64,000 nt of DNA from Saccharospirillum salsuginis (GCF_014651855.1 NZ_BMXR01000004.1:150730-214729); one strand, 5' to 3'. Counted from the first letter of the stretch, positions 13,161 to 22,151 are shown. A program made the numbers and translations. Notes: a model not told the origin generated them from the sequence alone.

Positions 13161-13217
13161 ACTTAAAATCTCTCGACCTATTTGGTCGTGCCGGTTCGAG
13201 TCCGGCTCCGGGCACCA
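13161..13217 (+). pseudogene. attR core and 3' half of the host tRNA-Leu(UAA)
   Basis: ACTTAAAAT (13161-13169) is the right att core. The sequence then continues as the anticodon 3' strand (CTCTCG), variable arm (ACCTATTTGGT), T-arm with GTTCGAGTC, acceptor TCCGGGC and ACCA. It completes the 5' half at 3453-3492. Upstream bases (GTGGCAGTTA) are not tRNA-like, so no functional tRNA is rebuilt here. Confidence 0.93.
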
Positions 13218-13330
13218 TGTGACTCTTCCCCTGAAACGAATCCCTTAACCGCAGATCTGAATCTACCCGATGCAATAGGTAGCCGGCCTGTTTGCGGGGT
13301 GCCGCACGGTGCCCTGTTGTCGAGTAAGAG

Positions 13331-13352
13331 AAAAAAAATCGCATCCCTGCGA
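13331..13352 (-). terminator. Terminator of sulA
   Basis: Read on the minus strand, TCGCA-ggga-TGCGA is followed by eight T. It lies about 50 bases past the sulA stop. The bases between it and the tRNA-Leu 3' half (13218-13330) show nothing I can name. Confidence 0.75.
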
Positions 13353-13398
13353 CAGACAAAGGAGGGGGATAGAATCCCTTGTCTGTATTCCTTCAAAA

Positions 13399-13986
13399 CT
13401 AAAATGCCAGGCTCATTTGCCGATCCTGGTCACGATCGAGCGAGACTGTTTCGTATTCCAGCGGTTTGGCTGGAACGGGTTTGGTGCCGCCGAGTTGGCG
13501 CAATACAAAAGCAACGCTTCCGCCTCGTTCGGCGGCGGCTTTGAGGCGTTCGCGGTGCGCGTCGTCGAATTCGCGACCCAGCCACGCCAACACGGCGCTG
13601 CTCATGCCGTTCGAGAGCATCTGTTCCAGAGTGCGCCAGTAGTCCTTGATCGTCTTGGTATGAATAACCAGGATCTTGCGCGTATCGACACCCGCCCGGG
13701 CCAGCAACCGCTCGTTGGGGATGCAGGGCGGGGCGACCAGGGTAATCCATTTGTGTTCGCGGCTGAGTTCGGCCAGTGTCGGCACCAGCAGACGCAGTTG
13801 ATCGCGACTGTCGGCCTGGCAGAACACTTCTGTCAGTGTGCCTCGAGGCAGGCTGGATGCGGCCGGGGCCGCTTCACGGCGGGCCGCACGGGTAGATGGG
13901 CCGTGTACGACGCTCGGTTGCCACGAGCTGTGGCGGCTTGCCGGGTGCGGAAAATGCAGGGCCTGGGCGTTGTGGTTGAGTGACAT
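13399..13986 (-). CDS. sulA: SulA-like SOS cell-division inhibitor
   Basis: SulA binds FtsZ and halts division during the SOS response. This 195-residue protein has a variable N-terminus and a SulA-like core: GTLTEVFCQADSRDQL, LSREHKWITLVAPPCIP, ERLLARAGVDTRKILVIH and SSAVLAWLGREF. GGAGG stands before the ATG. Two good LexA boxes lie just upstream, which strongly supports the call. In Pseudomonas sulA follows lexA; here no lexA is adjacent, and sulA is the first gene after the element's right end. Its terminator separates it from the tRNA remnant. Confidence 0.88.
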   Translation of the reverse strand: MSLNHNAQALHFPHPASRHSSWQPSVVHGPSTRAARREAAPAASSLPRGTLTEVFCQADSRDQLRLLVPTLAELSREHKWITLVAPPCIPNERLLARAGVDTRKILVIHTKTIKDYWRTLEQMLSNGMSSAVLAWLGREFDDAHRERLKAAAERGGSVAFVLRQLGGTKPVPAKPLEYETVSLDRDQDRQMSLAF

Positions 13987-14003
13987 CGTGACGACCTCCG
14001 TAA

Positions 14004-14038
14004 CTGTGTAAATATACAGTACCTGTATTTATATACAG
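14004..14038 (-). promoter_or_regulatory. Two LexA boxes before sulA
   Basis: CTGTGTAAATATACAG (14004-14019) and CTGTATTTATATACAG (14023-14038) both fit the CTG-N10-CAG SOS consensus with an AT-rich centre. They are three bases apart and end about 18 bases before the sulA start, so cooperative tight repression by LexA is likely. Confidence 0.9.
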
Positions 14039-14138
14039 TCATTTGGCGTGTGTCAACTGCATGGAAGAACTGTCTGGCATATCTCCGGTTTTGGAGTTCG
14101 GGATGGTGAGGTGGAGGTAGCTTGGGTCGGACACAAAA

Positions 14139-14158
14139 AAGGCCCCGGATGGGGCCTT
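14139..14158 (-). terminator. Terminator of the cysI-DUF934 operon
   Basis: AAGGCCCC / GGGGCCTT with a 4-base loop, followed on the minus strand by a T-run (TTTT...TGTG). It lies about 22 bases past the DUF934 stop. Confidence 0.85.
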
Positions 14159-14180
14159 AGTGGAAAGTCGGGGCTGGCAA

Positions 14181-14666
14181 TCAGCGCTGCTCGAACAACG
14201 GCCGGGCATTCACGTCGGCTTGGTAACGGACGCTGAAGGTTTCCAGAAGCCGGGCCGTGGTGCCCGCTTCCTGTTCGTTGCGACAGGCGAAGGCGTTGAC
14301 GCCGCACCGTTTCAGGTAGAATGCCTGGTCGGGCAGAAAATCACCAATGGCGCGGATTTCACCGTCATAGTTATGACGTTCGCGCAGCAACCGGGCCTTC
14401 GAGAAGCCGCGGCCATCGGCGAATTTCGGGAAGTGCAGGGCGACCAGCTCGAGTTCGTCGAGCAGATCGACCACGTCTTCGGCGAATTCGGCGTCGTTCA
14501 GCCAGACACCGACGGTACGTCCGCTCGCCCGCCATTCATCCCGCTGCTCCCGATAGTAGGCCAGCGGCAGTATAACCGGGCCCTGATCGGGAATTCCGCC
14601 ATCCGCCTCGACCAGCGTCCAGGGATCGTCGGCGACAGTCTGTCCGTCCTTAATGAGATGTTGCAT
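14181..14666 (-). CDS. DUF934 protein, sulfite reductase accessory
   Basis: The 161-residue protein (start MQHLIKDGQTVADDPW at 14666, AAGGAG before it) belongs to DUF934. The hallmarks are GPVILPLAYYREQ, VGVWLNDAE, ALHFPKFADGRGFS, ARLLRERHNYDGEIRAIGDF and CGVNAF. In pseudomonads and relatives the gene always follows the haem sulfite reductase, and it is thought to help electron delivery or assembly; its biochemistry is unknown to me. The start overlaps the end of cysI by 17 bases, so translation is coupled. The longer open frame upstream is an overlap with cysI and is not used. Confidence 0.88.
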   Translation of the reverse strand: MQHLIKDGQTVADDPWTLVEADGGIPDQGPVILPLAYYREQRDEWRASGRTVGVWLNDAEFAEDVVDLLDELELVALHFPKFADGRGFSKARLLRERHNYDGEIRAIGDFLPDQAFYLKRCGVNAFACRNEQEAGTTARLLETFSVRYQADVNARPLFEQR

Positions 14667-16311
14667 AGATGCGCTCCTTGAACGGATCCAGTCCGAGACG
14701 TTCGACGGTATCGATAAAGGGTTCGTCTTCGCGACGCCGGTCGACATAGACCTGAACAATCTTCTCGACCACATCCGGGACCTGGTCCGCCTTGAAGGAC
14801 GGTCCGACGATTTTTCCGACCCGCGCATTCAGTCCGGAGTCGCCGCCGAGGGAGATCTGGTAGAACTCCTCGCCTTTCTTGTCGACGCCGAGAATGCCGA
14901 TGTTGCCGATGTGGTGATGACCACAGGCGTTCATGCACCCTGAGATGTTCAGATCGACATCGCCCAGATCGTAGAGATAGTCCAGATCGTCAAACCGGGC
15001 CTGGATGGACTCGGCGATCGGGATCGACTTGGCGTTCGCCAATGCGCAGTAGTCACCGCCCGGGCAGCAGATGACGTCGGTCAGCGTACCGATGTTCGGA
15101 GTGGCGAAACCGTATTCCTTGGCTTGGTACCACAAATCCAGCAGTTGGTCCTGGCGGACATCGGCCAGGATCAGGTTCTGCTCGTGGCTGACGCGCAGTT
15201 CGCCGAAGGAATAGGCATCGGCCAGTTTGGCCGAAGCCCGCATTTGATGAGCGGTGCAATCACCCGGAGCATAGCCGACTTTCTTCAGTGACAGGGTCAC
15301 CGCCGCGTAACCCGGGCGTTTGTGCAGATAGACGTTCCGGTCCAGCCAGCGGGCGAACCCGGGATGCTGGGCTTTCTGTTCCTCCAGCAGGGCATCGGCG
15401 TCGTCGAGTTCGACATAGTCCGGATCGACGAAATGACGGGCTACCCGTTCGATTTCGGCTTCGGTCAAGGTGCCCGGCCCATCCTTCAGGTGCGCCCATT
15501 CGGCTTCGACCCGACGGGTGAATTCCTCGACCCCCAGGGCCTTCACCAGGATCTTGATCCGGGCCTTGAATTTGTTGTCCCGACGGCCCTGCAGGTTATA
15601 AACCCGTAGAATGGCGTCCAGATAGGTCAGCAGGTGTTCCTTCGGCAGGAACTCGCGCACCAACTGGCCAACCAGGGGCGTCCGGCCCAGGCCACCGCCG
15701 ACATAGACCCGAAAACCCAATTCGCCGGCTTCGTTGCGGTTCAACTCGACGCCGATGTCGTGGAAACGCACCGCCGCACGATCGGACGAGGGGCTGCCAT
15801 TGACCGCAATCTTGAACTTGCGCGGCAGGAAGGCGAATTCCGGATGGAAGGTGGACCACTGGCGAATCAGCTCGCACCAGGGGCGCGGATCGTCGATTTC
15901 GTCGCGCAGCACACCGGCGAACTGGTCGGTGGTGGTGTTGCGGATGCAGTTGCCGGAGGTCTGGATGGCGTGCATCTGCACCTCGGCCAGGCCGGCCAGA
16001 ATGTCGGGTACGTCTTCCAGTGCCGGCCAGTTGAACTGGACGTTCTGGCGCGTGGTGAAATGGGCGTAGCCTTTGTCGTAGGTCTCGGTCAACTCAGCCA
16101 GCTTGTTCAGTTTGGCGGATGACAGCAGACCGTACGGAATGGCGATGCGCAGCATGGGCGCATGTCTCTGGACGTACAGACCGTTTTGCAAGCGAAGCGG
16201 CAGAAATTCGTCTTCGGCAAGCTGACCATCCAGATAGCGCTCAGTCTGCTCCCGGAACTGAGCGACGCGTTCATCAACCACTCTCTGGTCGAACGAATCG
16301 TAGACGTACAT
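14650..16311 (-). CDS. cysI: Assimilatory sulfite reductase hemoprotein
   Basis: This siroheme/[4Fe-4S] enzyme reduces sulfite to sulfide with six electrons for cysteine synthesis. The 553-residue protein shows duplicated ferredoxin-reductase half-domains. It has the siroheme-binding region TSGNCIRNTTTDQFAG (about 118-133) and the cluster cysteines 416, 422 (CCPGGDYCALANAKS), 459 and 463 (SGCMNACGHHHIGNIG). It is of the short stand-alone type found in Pseudomonas, without a CysJ flavoprotein partner nearby. DUF934 follows in the same operon. Upstream (16312-16450) is a very AT-rich stretch that may hold the promoter and an activator site. Confidence 0.94.
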   Translation of the reverse strand: MYVYDSFDQRVVDERVAQFREQTERYLDGQLAEDEFLPLRLQNGLYVQRHAPMLRIAIPYGLLSSAKLNKLAELTETYDKGYAHFTTRQNVQFNWPALEDVPDILAGLAEVQMHAIQTSGNCIRNTTTDQFAGVLRDEIDDPRPWCELIRQWSTFHPEFAFLPRKFKIAVNGSPSSDRAAVRFHDIGVELNRNEAGELGFRVYVGGGLGRTPLVGQLVREFLPKEHLLTYLDAILRVYNLQGRRDNKFKARIKILVKALGVEEFTRRVEAEWAHLKDGPGTLTEAEIERVARHFVDPDYVELDDADALLEEQKAQHPGFARWLDRNVYLHKRPGYAAVTLSLKKVGYAPGDCTAHQMRASAKLADAYSFGELRVSHEQNLILADVRQDQLLDLWYQAKEYGFATPNIGTLTDVICCPGGDYCALANAKSIPIAESIQARFDDLDYLYDLGDVDLNISGCMNACGHHHIGNIGILGVDKKGEEFYQISLGGDSGLNARVGKIVGPSFKADQVPDVVEKIVQVYVDRRREDEPFIDTVERLGLDPFKERIYATSH

Positions 16312-16570
16312 GAAATCAACCTGTCTGGTTTTGGGTATTTGGTCCGTGACTATACCTAAGGAGGCTTATTCCATGAATGATTTAATTTTCATAATTTAAT
16401 CTCATACCGTTATATAAGGGTGCTTGAACCGAGCGGCCATAGGGGGTTAAATGACGCCCGTGTTCAGCAGTACCGTCCGGAGCCGGCCGAGCCGCGACAT
16501 TGCGGCGATTCCGGCGAAGTGGGCGGCCTTAAATAAGCACGAACAACAAGAAAAAAGGGGAGATCTCATT

Positions 16571-16684
16571 ATGGCCAGTAAAAAGGCAGGACTGACGGAT
16601 GCCCAGGCGGATGCCATTGCCGCCGTTATCATTGTGGCAACTGTCGTGGCTGCGGCCATCTACTGGGTGGCAACCGCCGGTTGA
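16571..16684 (+). CDS. Small membrane protein, 37 residues
   Basis: ATG at 16571 with GGGGAG about eight bases upstream. The peptide MASKKAGLTDAQADAIAAV continues with one hydrophobic helix (IIVATVVAAAIYWVATAG). No family recognised. A longer frame begins at 16451 but lacks a ribosome site and has unlike composition. A strong terminator follows about 80 bases later, which supports it as an independent gene. Single-pass small proteins of this kind often modulate larger membrane complexes; that is only a general analogy. Confidence 0.6.
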   Translation: MASKKAGLTDAQADAIAAVIIVATVVAAAIYWVATAG

Positions 16685-16765
16685 CACTCGTTCATCGGCC
16701 CGGCGTTCCTGCGGGATCCCGGCCGATTCCGAACCCGCTGGCTGAACGATTCAGCCGGGAAACCA

Positions 16766-16788
16766 GGGCCGATGCGTCGGCCCTTTTT
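16766..16788 (+). terminator. Terminator of the small membrane protein gene
   Basis: GGGCCGA-tgcg-TCGGCCC followed by TTTTT. Confidence 0.85.
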
Positions 16789-16900
16789 CATTTAACGGCC
16801 CAACACATCGGTGGTACGGCCTGACACAAGGCTTCGAACCGGGTTGGCCAGCCCCACAGGTTGCTCGATGGGGCCGATTGTCTGTTTTCGGCCCTGTCTG

Positions 16901-17101
16901 CTAGGGTGCCAGAAAGCGAACGAGCATAATCAGGCCCAGCACGAACAGGATGGTAAAAAGGATGCCGCCGATGATGAACGGCCAAATACTCCCCGATCCG
17001 AAGTCCTCTTGTCGATTCTTATCGCTCTGTACACCGACCAGCCCCGCCAAAAGACTGACAATCAGTCGCTTGAGACCGGTTTTCTTTGCTTTGTCTGTCA
17101 T
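16901..17101 (-). CDS. DUF2970 membrane protein
   Basis: A 66-residue protein with the DUF2970 pattern: GLKRLIVSLLAGLVGVQSDK, NRQEDFGSGSIWPFIIGG, and a single membrane helix (ILFTILFVLGLIMLVRFL). The role of the family is unknown. It is transcribed away from the glutamate dehydrogenase gene, sharing a 209-base intergenic region in which I see no clear regulatory motif. Confidence 0.85.
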   Translation of the reverse strand: MTDKAKKTGLKRLIVSLLAGLVGVQSDKNRQEDFGSGSIWPFIIGGILFTILFVLGLIMLVRFLAP

Positions 17102-17310
17102 GAACGCGCTTCCTGATGCAGAATTATCAAAACTTTTTCATAAATGCGACCACCGCTCGGGCAATGCGACAACCGTTCCGAAATCCCACGCCCGTGGGGT
17201 GAAAGGGTTCGTTGAATCCTAGAGAATACGGGCAATTCGAACACAATCACAACATCAACTACCTTTGGCAGTGATCTGCCAGCCACTTAAAAGAAAAACC
17301 GAGGCCAACT

Positions 17311-20300
17311 ATGACGCAATTGATGTCCAATCAAAGGATTGAACTGCTTGATAGCCTGCAGGGGCGCCTGGAGCCCCACTTCCCGAAACAGCACCACCCC
17401 AACCTCAGGGTGCTGATCGATTCCATGTTCAAGCATGCGTCAATGCAGGATCTGCAGGCTTATGAGCTGACCGACCTGGCCGGCCTGGTGGTCTCCATGT
17501 GGCGGATGTTGCAGAAATTCGAGTCACCGCATCACCAGATTTCGGTCTTCAACCCGAACGTCGAAGAGCACGAATGGCAGTCGCCGCACACCATCGTTAC
17601 CGTTCTGCACGACGACGTGCCTTTTGTGATCGACTCCGTCCGATTGACCCTGAACCGCCTCGGGATCAACATTCACACCATTTTTCACGCCAGTTTCAAG
17701 GTCGAGCGCAACAAGAAGGGCGAATTCAGCCGTTTCAGCGACAAGGGCAACAAGGAGCTGTTGTTGTTGATCGAAGTGGACCGCACCTCGGTGGCCAAGG
17801 AACGCGAGCGCCTCGAAAGCGAGATCCATTCAGTGGTGACCGACGTCAACCTGGTGGTCGACGATTACCCCAATATTCTGGAAAAAACCAACGAGGTCAC
17901 CCGGGACCTGGAATCCCGCAAGTATCCGATCGACAAGAAAGACCTGGACGAAGGCCGGGTCTTCATGAAATGGCTGTCGGACAACCATTTTACCTTCCTG
18001 GCCTATGACGAGTACGTGGTCGAAGGGGACAAGGTCAAACAGGTCGAGGGCAGTGCCCTGGGGCTGTTCCGTAAGGCCCGCAAGCGGCGCGAGGAATCCA
18101 TCCACGAGATGTCCGAGCAGCGTCGATCGCATGTGTTCGAGAAGGAGCTGTTGATCTTCTCCAAGTCCGGCAAGCGCTCCACGGTGCATCGCCCGGCCTA
18201 TTCCGATTATGTCCTGGTCAAGCACTTCAACGAGAAAGGCGAAGTGATCGGCGGGCGTCGTTTCCTCGGTCTCTACACTTCAACGGTCTACAACGAGACG
18301 CCGGCGAACATTCCCGTGGTCCGCCGCAAGATCGAGCGCGTGCTGGACAAGAGCGGTTTCACCCCCGGCAGCCACAATCACAAGGAACTGTCGGCCATCC
18401 TGTTCACCTTCCCGCGCGACGAGTTGATCCAGTCGTCGATCGATACCCTGCTGCACATGACGCTCGACGTGCTGGCGATTCAGGAACGCAAACTGATCCG
18501 CCTGCTGTTGCGCAAGGACATCTATGGCAAGTTCCTGAACGCCATGGTGTATATGCCACGGGAAATTTTCAATTCCCAGTTGCGGGCCCAGGTGCATGAT
18601 CTGCTGGCCGAGTATTTCGATGTGGAAGGGTCGGATTTCACCACCTTCTTCAGCGAATCGGTGCTGGCCCGTACGCGTTTCGTGTTCAAATTGAAGCAAC
18701 CGATCGAAGAAACCTTGCCCACCGAAGCCCTGGAGAAGCGTATCCAGCAGATCGCCCGTCGCTGGACGGACGAATTGCAGCAGGCGTTGTTCGAGTCCTT
18801 CGGCGAAGAGAAGGGCAATCGCCTCTATCAGCGCTATCACGAAGCCTTTCCCGCCAGCTATCGCGAGCAATACAGCGCGCGCGTGGCCGTCGCCGACATC
18901 CAGCGGATGGAAGCGCTCAATGTCGAACACGCCGAGCCGATCACGCTCAGCTTCTATCGCTCCATGGAGCCGACCGGCAGTGAATTGAAGCTGAAAATCT
19001 TCAACAAGGGCGAAGCCCTGCTGTTGTCCGACCTGATACCGGTACTGGAACACCTCGGGCTCAAGGTCATCGACGAATACCCCTACGAGATCAACTACGG
19101 CGACGAAAACTGCACCTGGATCTATGATTTCTCGCTGCTCTACGATCCGGACCCGGATCTGGACCCGGCCAAATACCGCGACGAGTTTTCCAGTGCTTTC
19201 ATCAATATCTGGAATGGCCGCGCCGAGAACGACTCCTACAACCAGCTGATCCTGCGCGCCAAGTTGACCTGGCGTGAGGTGGCCATGTTGCGCGCCTACG
19301 CCCACTACATGAAACAGGTGCGGTTCGGCCTGTCCCAGGAATACATCGCCGACACCCTGATCAAGTACACCGGCATCACGGACAAACTGGCTGAACTGTT
19401 CTCGGCTCGCTTCAATCCGGCCAAGCAGAAGGGTAAGAACCAGGTCGAGAAATGGATGCAGGCCATCGAACAGGACCTCGAATCGGTCAACAACATAAAC
19501 GAAGACCGCATCATCCGCCGGTATGTGGAGCTGATGTCGGCCACCTTGCGGACCAACTTTTATCAGCAGGACGACGCCGGTCATCGCAAGGAATATGTGT
19601 CCTTCAAGCTGGACCCGTCGCAGATCAGCGATATCCCACTGCCACGGCCGAAGTTCGAGATCTTCGTCTATTCGCCACGGGTCGAGGGTGTACACCTGCG
19701 CGGCGGCAAGGTCGCCCGGGGCGGTTTGCGCTGGTCGGACCGTATCGAGGATTTCCGCACCGAAGTCCTCGGCCTGGTCAAGGCACAGCAGGTCAAGAAC
19801 GCCGTCATTGTTCCCGTCGGCGCCAAGGGCGGCTTCGTCGCCAAGCATCTGCCGGTCGATGGCGATCGCGAAGCGATTCAGAAAGAGGGCATCGCCTGTT
19901 ACAAGACCTTCATCCGCGCCTTGCTGGATGTGACCGACAATCTGCAGGAAGGTGAAGTCGTACCGCCGAAACAGGTGGTGCGTTTCGATGAGAACGATCC
20001 CTACATGGTCGTTGCCGCCGACAAGGGCACAGCGACCTTCTCCGACATCGCCAACAGCGTCGCCGAGGAATACGGTTTCTGGCTGGGCGATGCCTTCGCC
20101 TCGGGCGGTTCCAACGGCTACGATCACAAGAAAATGGGCATCACCGCACGCGGTGCCTGGGTCAGCGTACAGCGGCACTTCCGCGAACTGGGTCTGGATG
20201 TTCAGAAAGACCCGATCTCCGTGGTCGGCATTGGCGACATGGGCGGGGACGTCTTCGGTAACGGCATGCTGCGTTCCGAAACCCTCAAGGTGGTCGGTGC

Positions 20301-22128
20301 CTTCAACCACCTGCACATCTTCGTCGATCCGGATCCGGATCCTGCCAAGAGCTTCGCGGAACGCAAACGTCTGTTCGAACTGCCGCGCTCGAGCTGGGAA
20401 GACTACAACGCGGATCTGATCTCCAAGGGCGGCGGTATATTCAGCCGCAGCGCCAAATCGATTCCGGTCTCGAAGGAAATGAAAGCCGTGTTCGGCATCA
20501 ACAAGGCCAAGGTCGCCCCCAACGAACTGATCAGTGCCATGTTGCGCGCACCGGTCGACCTGATCTGGAACGGCGGCATCGGCACCTACGTTAAGGCGAG
20601 CAGCGAGAATCATGCGGACGTCGGCGACAAGGCGAACGACGCCGTTCGGGTCAATGCCGATGAACTGCACTGCAAGGTGATCGGCGAGGGCGGTAACCTC
20701 GGCTTCAGTCAACTGGCCCGGGTCGAGTTCAACCTGCACGGCGGCCGGTGCTTTACGGACTTCATCGACAACGCCGGCGGCGTCGACTGCTCGGACCACG
20801 AAGTCAACATGAAGATCCTGCTGGACGAGATCGTCGCCGGCGGCGACATGACCGTCAAACAGCGCAACGACTGGTTGTTCAAGCTTACCGAAGATGTCTC
20901 CAAGCTGGTGTTGCGCAACAACTATCGCCAGTCGCAGGCATTGGGCATCGCCTTCACGGAATCCTTCAAGCGCATCGAGGAATATCGGCGCCTGATCAAC
21001 AGTATGGAATCCGCCGGCAAGCTGAACCGGGAACTGGAATTTCTGCCACCGGATGAAGAAATCAGCGAGCGCAAGGCACGTGGTATCGGCCTGACCCGGC
21101 CGGAACTGTCGGTCCTGATTTCCTACGTCAAGGGTGACCTGAAAGAGCAGTTGATTCGCGCGAATGTCGCAGCCGACCCGTATCTGGAGAACGCGCTGGC
21201 GACCGAATTCCCCGAAGCCATGCGCAAGAAGTTCGAAAAACCCATGCGCCAACATCGCCTGAAAGGCGAAATCGTTGCGACTCAGGTCGCCAACGACATC
21301 TTCAACTACATGGGCATTTCCTTCTTCAATCGACTGCAGGAAAGCACCGGCGCCTCACCGGTCGAAGCCGCCAAAGCCTACGTGGCCGCGCGCGACATCT
21401 ACGGCTTGCACGAACTTTGGGATGAGCTGGAAGCACTGGACCACAAAGTCCCGGCCGATCTCCAGTCCGCCCTGATGCTGCGCTCCGCCCGTATGGTTCG
21501 TCGCGCCAGTCGCTGGCTGGTGAAAAACTACCGGACCGGTATCGACATCCGCTCGGTCATCGACCTGTACAAGCCGAACATCGACAAGATGATCGACGAG
21601 TTGGAAAACCTGTTGCCGACCGAGCAGAAGGACAAGTGGCTGGACGAGGCCAAACAGTTGCAGGAGCAGGGCATTCCCGAAGCGGTTGCTCGTCGGGTAT
21701 GCGCATCGGACATGTTGTACACGGCCCTTGGGGTCATCGCCGTCGCCCAGAGCCAGGATCGCAACCCGATGAAGGTGGCTCAGGGTTACTTCCGCGTCGG
21801 CGATTCGCTGGCACTGGACGGCTTCGCCGGCCAGGTCAACAGCCTGACCGTCAACTCGCACTGGCAGGCGATGGCGCGGGAGTCGTTCCGGGACGATCTG
21901 GAATGGCAGCAGCGTCGCATCACCCAGGGCCTGTTCGCGCAGATGAAGGATGGCGAGGAGCTGGATGGCCTGGTTGATGAATGGCTGGAACGCAACAGCA
22001 TTCTTGTCGACCGCTGGCTGCGCATGATGAGTGAGATTCGGGCGGCGGGTGAGCCAGAATTCAGCATGTACAGCGTGGCCATTCGAGAGCTTCTCGATCT
22101 CTCCCAGGCCACTATGCCGGAGCTCTAA
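17311..22128 (+). CDS. gdhB: NAD-specific glutamate dehydrogenase, large type
   Basis: This 1605-residue enzyme converts glutamate to 2-oxoglutarate and ammonia with NAD, a catabolic step typical of Pseudomonas and its relatives. A long N-terminal regulatory part (ACT-like segments about 80-450) precedes the catalytic core. The core carries RGGLRWSDRIEDFRTEVLG near residue 803, VPVGAKGGF shortly after, and the dinucleotide-binding loop VGIGDMGGDVFGNG near 971. The C-terminal 400 residues are helical, as in the family. It stands alone with its own strong terminator. Long open frames on the other strand (one of 991 codons) are by-products of its codon use. Confidence 0.96.
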   Translation: MTQLMSNQRIELLDSLQGRLEPHFPKQHHPNLRVLIDSMFKHASMQDLQAYELTDLAGLVVSMWRMLQKFESPHHQISVFNPNVEEHEWQSPHTIVTVLHDDVPFVIDSVRLTLNRLGINIHTIFHASFKVERNKKGEFSRFSDKGNKELLLLIEVDRTSVAKERERLESEIHSVVTDVNLVVDDYPNILEKTNEVTRDLESRKYPIDKKDLDEGRVFMKWLSDNHFTFLAYDEYVVEGDKVKQVEGSALGLFRKARKRREESIHEMSEQRRSHVFEKELLIFSKSGKRSTVHRPAYSDYVLVKHFNEKGEVIGGRRFLGLYTSTVYNETPANIPVVRRKIERVLDKSGFTPGSHNHKELSAILFTFPRDELIQSSIDTLLHMTLDVLAIQERKLIRLLLRKDIYGKFLNAMVYMPREIFNSQLRAQVHDLLAEYFDVEGSDFTTFFSESVLARTRFVFKLKQPIEETLPTEALEKRIQQIARRWTDELQQALFESFGEEKGNRLYQRYHEAFPASYREQYSARVAVADIQRMEALNVEHAEPITLSFYRSMEPTGSELKLKIFNKGEALLLSDLIPVLEHLGLKVIDEYPYEINYGDENCTWIYDFSLLYDPDPDLDPAKYRDEFSSAFINIWNGRAENDSYNQLILRAKLTWREVAMLRAYAHYMKQVRFGLSQEYIADTLIKYTGITDKLAELFSARFNPAKQKGKNQVEKWMQAIEQDLESVNNINEDRIIRRYVELMSATLRTNFYQQDDAGHRKEYVSFKLDPSQISDIPLPRPKFEIFVYSPRVEGVHLRGGKVARGGLRWSDRIEDFRTEVLGLVKAQQVKNAVIVPVGAKGGFVAKHLPVDGDREAIQKEGIACYKTFIRALLDVTDNLQEGEVVPPKQVVRFDENDPYMVVAADKGTATFSDIANSVAEEYGFWLGDAFASGGSNGYDHKKMGITARGAWVSVQRHFRELGLDVQKDPISVVGIGDMGGDVFGNGMLRSETLKVVGAFNHLHIFVDPDPDPAKSFAERKRLFELPRSSWEDYNADLISKGGGIFSRSAKSIPVSKEMKAVFGINKAKVAPNELISAMLRAPVDLIWNGGIGTYVKASSENHADVGDKANDAVRVNADELHCKVIGEGGNLGFSQLARVEFNLHGGRCFTDFIDNAGGVDCSDHEVNMKILLDEIVAGGDMTVKQRNDWLFKLTEDVSKLVLRNNYRQSQALGIAFTESFKRIEEYRRLINSMESAGKLNRELEFLPPDEEISERKARGIGLTRPELSVLISYVKGDLKEQLIRANVAADPYLENALATEFPEAMRKKFEKPMRQHRLKGEIVATQVANDIFNYMGISFFNRLQESTGASPVEAAKAYVAARDIYGLHELWDELEALDHKVPADLQSALMLRSARMVRRASRWLVKNYRTGIDIRSVIDLYKPNIDKMIDELENLLPTEQKDKWLDEAKQLQEQGIPEAVARRVCASDMLYTALGVIAVAQSQDRNPMKVAQGYFRVGDSLALDGFAGQVNSLTVNSHWQAMARESFRDDLEWQQRRITQGLFAQMKDGEELDGLVDEWLERNSILVDRWLRMMSEIRAAGEPEFSMYSVAIRELLDLSQATMPEL

Positions 22129-22151
22129 GGCTCACAGCTTCACTTGGCACC

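Larger units (their letters stand above)
3484..13169. mobile_element. Integrative mobilizable element in the tRNA-Leu(UAA) anticodon loop
   Basis: The element is bounded by direct 9-bp copies of ACTTAAAAT (3484-3492 and 13161-13169), so its unit length is 9677 bp. The two halves of the host tRNA-Leu abut its ends. It is clearly AT-richer than the flanks. It carries a tyrosine integrase at the right end, putative integrase arm sites at both ends, a RepL-like replication gene with iterons, and a MobV-like relaxase. Unlike many tRNA-targeting elements, neither junction rebuilds the target tRNA; instead a complete tRNA-Leu(UAA) is carried 105 bases inside the left end. No conjugation pore genes are present, so transfer would need a helper. 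Cargo: Rap1a/Tai-like protein, two unknown proteins, a pilin-like protein and a leucine-rich-repeat protein. Confidence 0.9.

Noticed and set aside
3484..13169. The element as a prophage
   Set aside because: No capsid, terminase, portal, tail or lysis genes are seen; replication and mobilization genes point to a plasmid-like mobilizable element.
13147..13396. Short frames across the right att junction
   Set aside because: They run through the tRNA-Leu 3' half and the sulA terminator; no ribosome site.
18280..21255. A 991-codon open frame on the strand opposite the glutamate dehydrogenase gene
   Set aside because: It lies wholly inside a certain gene, has no ribosome site or family features, and arises from high-GC codon use. 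The same holds for long opposite-strand frames over lon, clpX, comEC, tig and rne.
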